A stretch of DNA of 64,000 bases from Acanthochlamys bracteata. Lineage: Eukaryota; Streptophyta; Magnoliopsida; Pandanales; Velloziaceae. Location of the stretch: contig CM034128.1 of the NCBI GenBank assembly GCA_019914995.1, forward strand, positions 9,641,501-9,705,500, in the 5' to 3' direction. How positions within the stretch are numbered: the stretch's first letter is position 1; each line of letters opens with the position of its first letter. Position numbers and translations under genes: made by a program. This document shows, one piece after another, positions 63,481 to 64,000 of this stretch. Under the pieces are notes generated by a model that did not search any database, was not told where the DNA came from, and was given only the letters and a program-made list of their open reading frames with translations.

Positions 63481-64000
63481 AACAGAAAACAAAGTGTCTG
63501 CGAGTGCTCTTAAAACACGAGTGCCATATCTCTCCCCCACATATATGTAAAGTATTGATAAGATCCAAAAAAATAGCATCAGTAAACACACAAATGAGAA
63601 ACAGAACCCTAATGAAGTTGCTATGTTGATCACAGTTTCGGAGAACAAACGAGGATGAACAATATCCTCCAAAGCCCTTTAATGCCTAAAGACCAATAGG
63701 CCATGATGACAGAACAGCCTCTGGTAGCAAGAGGCTATGTACACTACGCAAATAAAAAAAGGCCCAAGGTAGGGGGCTATGACATTCCAATAGCTCAATA
63801 TAGCAAAAACAAGATAATATGGTGGGCTCGTAGGATCTAGAGTTGCTATTTAGTGGTAAAGGAGCTTTCAACTTCACTATTTCCTAGTTTTACCTCTCTG
63901 TGTGATCTTAACAATTTGTGATAATAAGTCCAGAATCTCTGATTCACTGTTTGAAGGCTAACAGACGGTAACAGAGTTCAGCAAGCTAGCTTTGTATCGA

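Larger units (their letters stand above)
61330..64000. other. AT-rich repeat-laden region, no gene seen
   Basis: Extremely AT-rich. It contains a MITE-like block at 61725-61895 (GCGCTTTAAAATATTTTTGA to the AACCAAATGAGC end), an AT microsatellite at 62329-62361, and diverged repeats from about 62380 to 63480. From 63500 the composition is less extreme, but the short reading frames there (for example minus 63445-63672) have no recognisable content. Confidence 0.5.

Noticed and set aside
63445-63877. Minus-strand frames of 63-75 residues, one very hydrophobic
   Set aside because: AT-rich repeat DNA gives hydrophobic frames by chance; no support.
1-64000. CRISPR arrays, operons, tRNA and rRNA genes
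   Set aside because: The window is plant nuclear DNA; I saw no spaced identical repeats of CRISPR type, no tRNA cloverleaf with proper A and B boxes, and no rRNA sequence.

Overview
This window is nuclear DNA of a flowering plant, almost certainly a eudicot. Most genes are split by short AT-rich, T-rich GT-AG introns. The gene families are plant-specific or plant-typical: class XI myosin, plastid-type carbamoyl-phosphate synthetase small subunit, 4-coumarate:CoA ligase-like, DUF1644 and 9-cis-epoxycarotenoid dioxygenase. The intergenic DNA is very AT-rich, with decayed repeats. I cannot name the species.

Layout, left to right. (1) 1-3360, +: a decayed, intron-bearing copy of the complex I 39-kDa subunit gene (NDUFA9 type); one exon with its flanking intron is present as three tandem 254-bp units. 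(2) 6786-20634, +: an intact class XI myosin heavy chain, 39 coding exons, 1510 residues, with one GC-AG intron. (3) 22260-26281, -: intact CARA, 11 exons, 448 residues. (4) about 26.8-28.0 kb: a strange degenerate repeat built from ACTCATGA-like palindromic words. (5) 28.5-34.5 kb, -: a decayed RING-H2 ubiquitin ligase gene, with an interstitial telomere-type repeat in an intron. (6) 36601-41155, +: a 986-residue protein with a PHD finger near its N-terminus and a SANT/Myb-like segment resembling CHR4-type CHD3 remodelers, but no helicase. It stands head-to-head with (5). (7) 41.9-42.5 kb: a small LTR-bearing fossil (TRIM-like). (8) 43045-44184, -: a DUF1644 zinc-finger protein. (9) 46.4-49.8 kb: a long stretch I could not assign. 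(10) 50107-52289, +: a 4CL-like acyl-CoA synthetase with a probable peroxisomal C-terminus. (11) 53014-57071, -: ARPC1, the WD40 subunit of the ARP2/3 complex, 15 exons, 377 residues. (12) 59181-60956, -: an intronless NCED (closest in memory to NCED6) with a TATA box and two G-box/ABRE cores upstream. (13) 61.0-64.0 kb: AT-rich repeat-laden DNA with no gene seen.

For the five multi-exon genes I rebuilt exons by hand. In each case the coding lengths sum to a multiple of three and splice phases agree at the junctions, so these models should be good at base level, although untranslated ends are not defined. The genes do not form a pathway. Two act on actin (myosin XI and ARPC1), one is in arginine/pyrimidine synthesis, one in abscisic acid synthesis and one in CoA-ester chemistry; they look like ordinary chromosomal neighbours.

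I found no convincing unknown biological system. The most interesting items are the triplicated exon, the helicase-less PHD/SANT protein, the palindromic-word repeat block, the telomere-type repeat inside a dead gene, the GC-AG myosin intron, and the unassigned 46.4-49.8 kb region.
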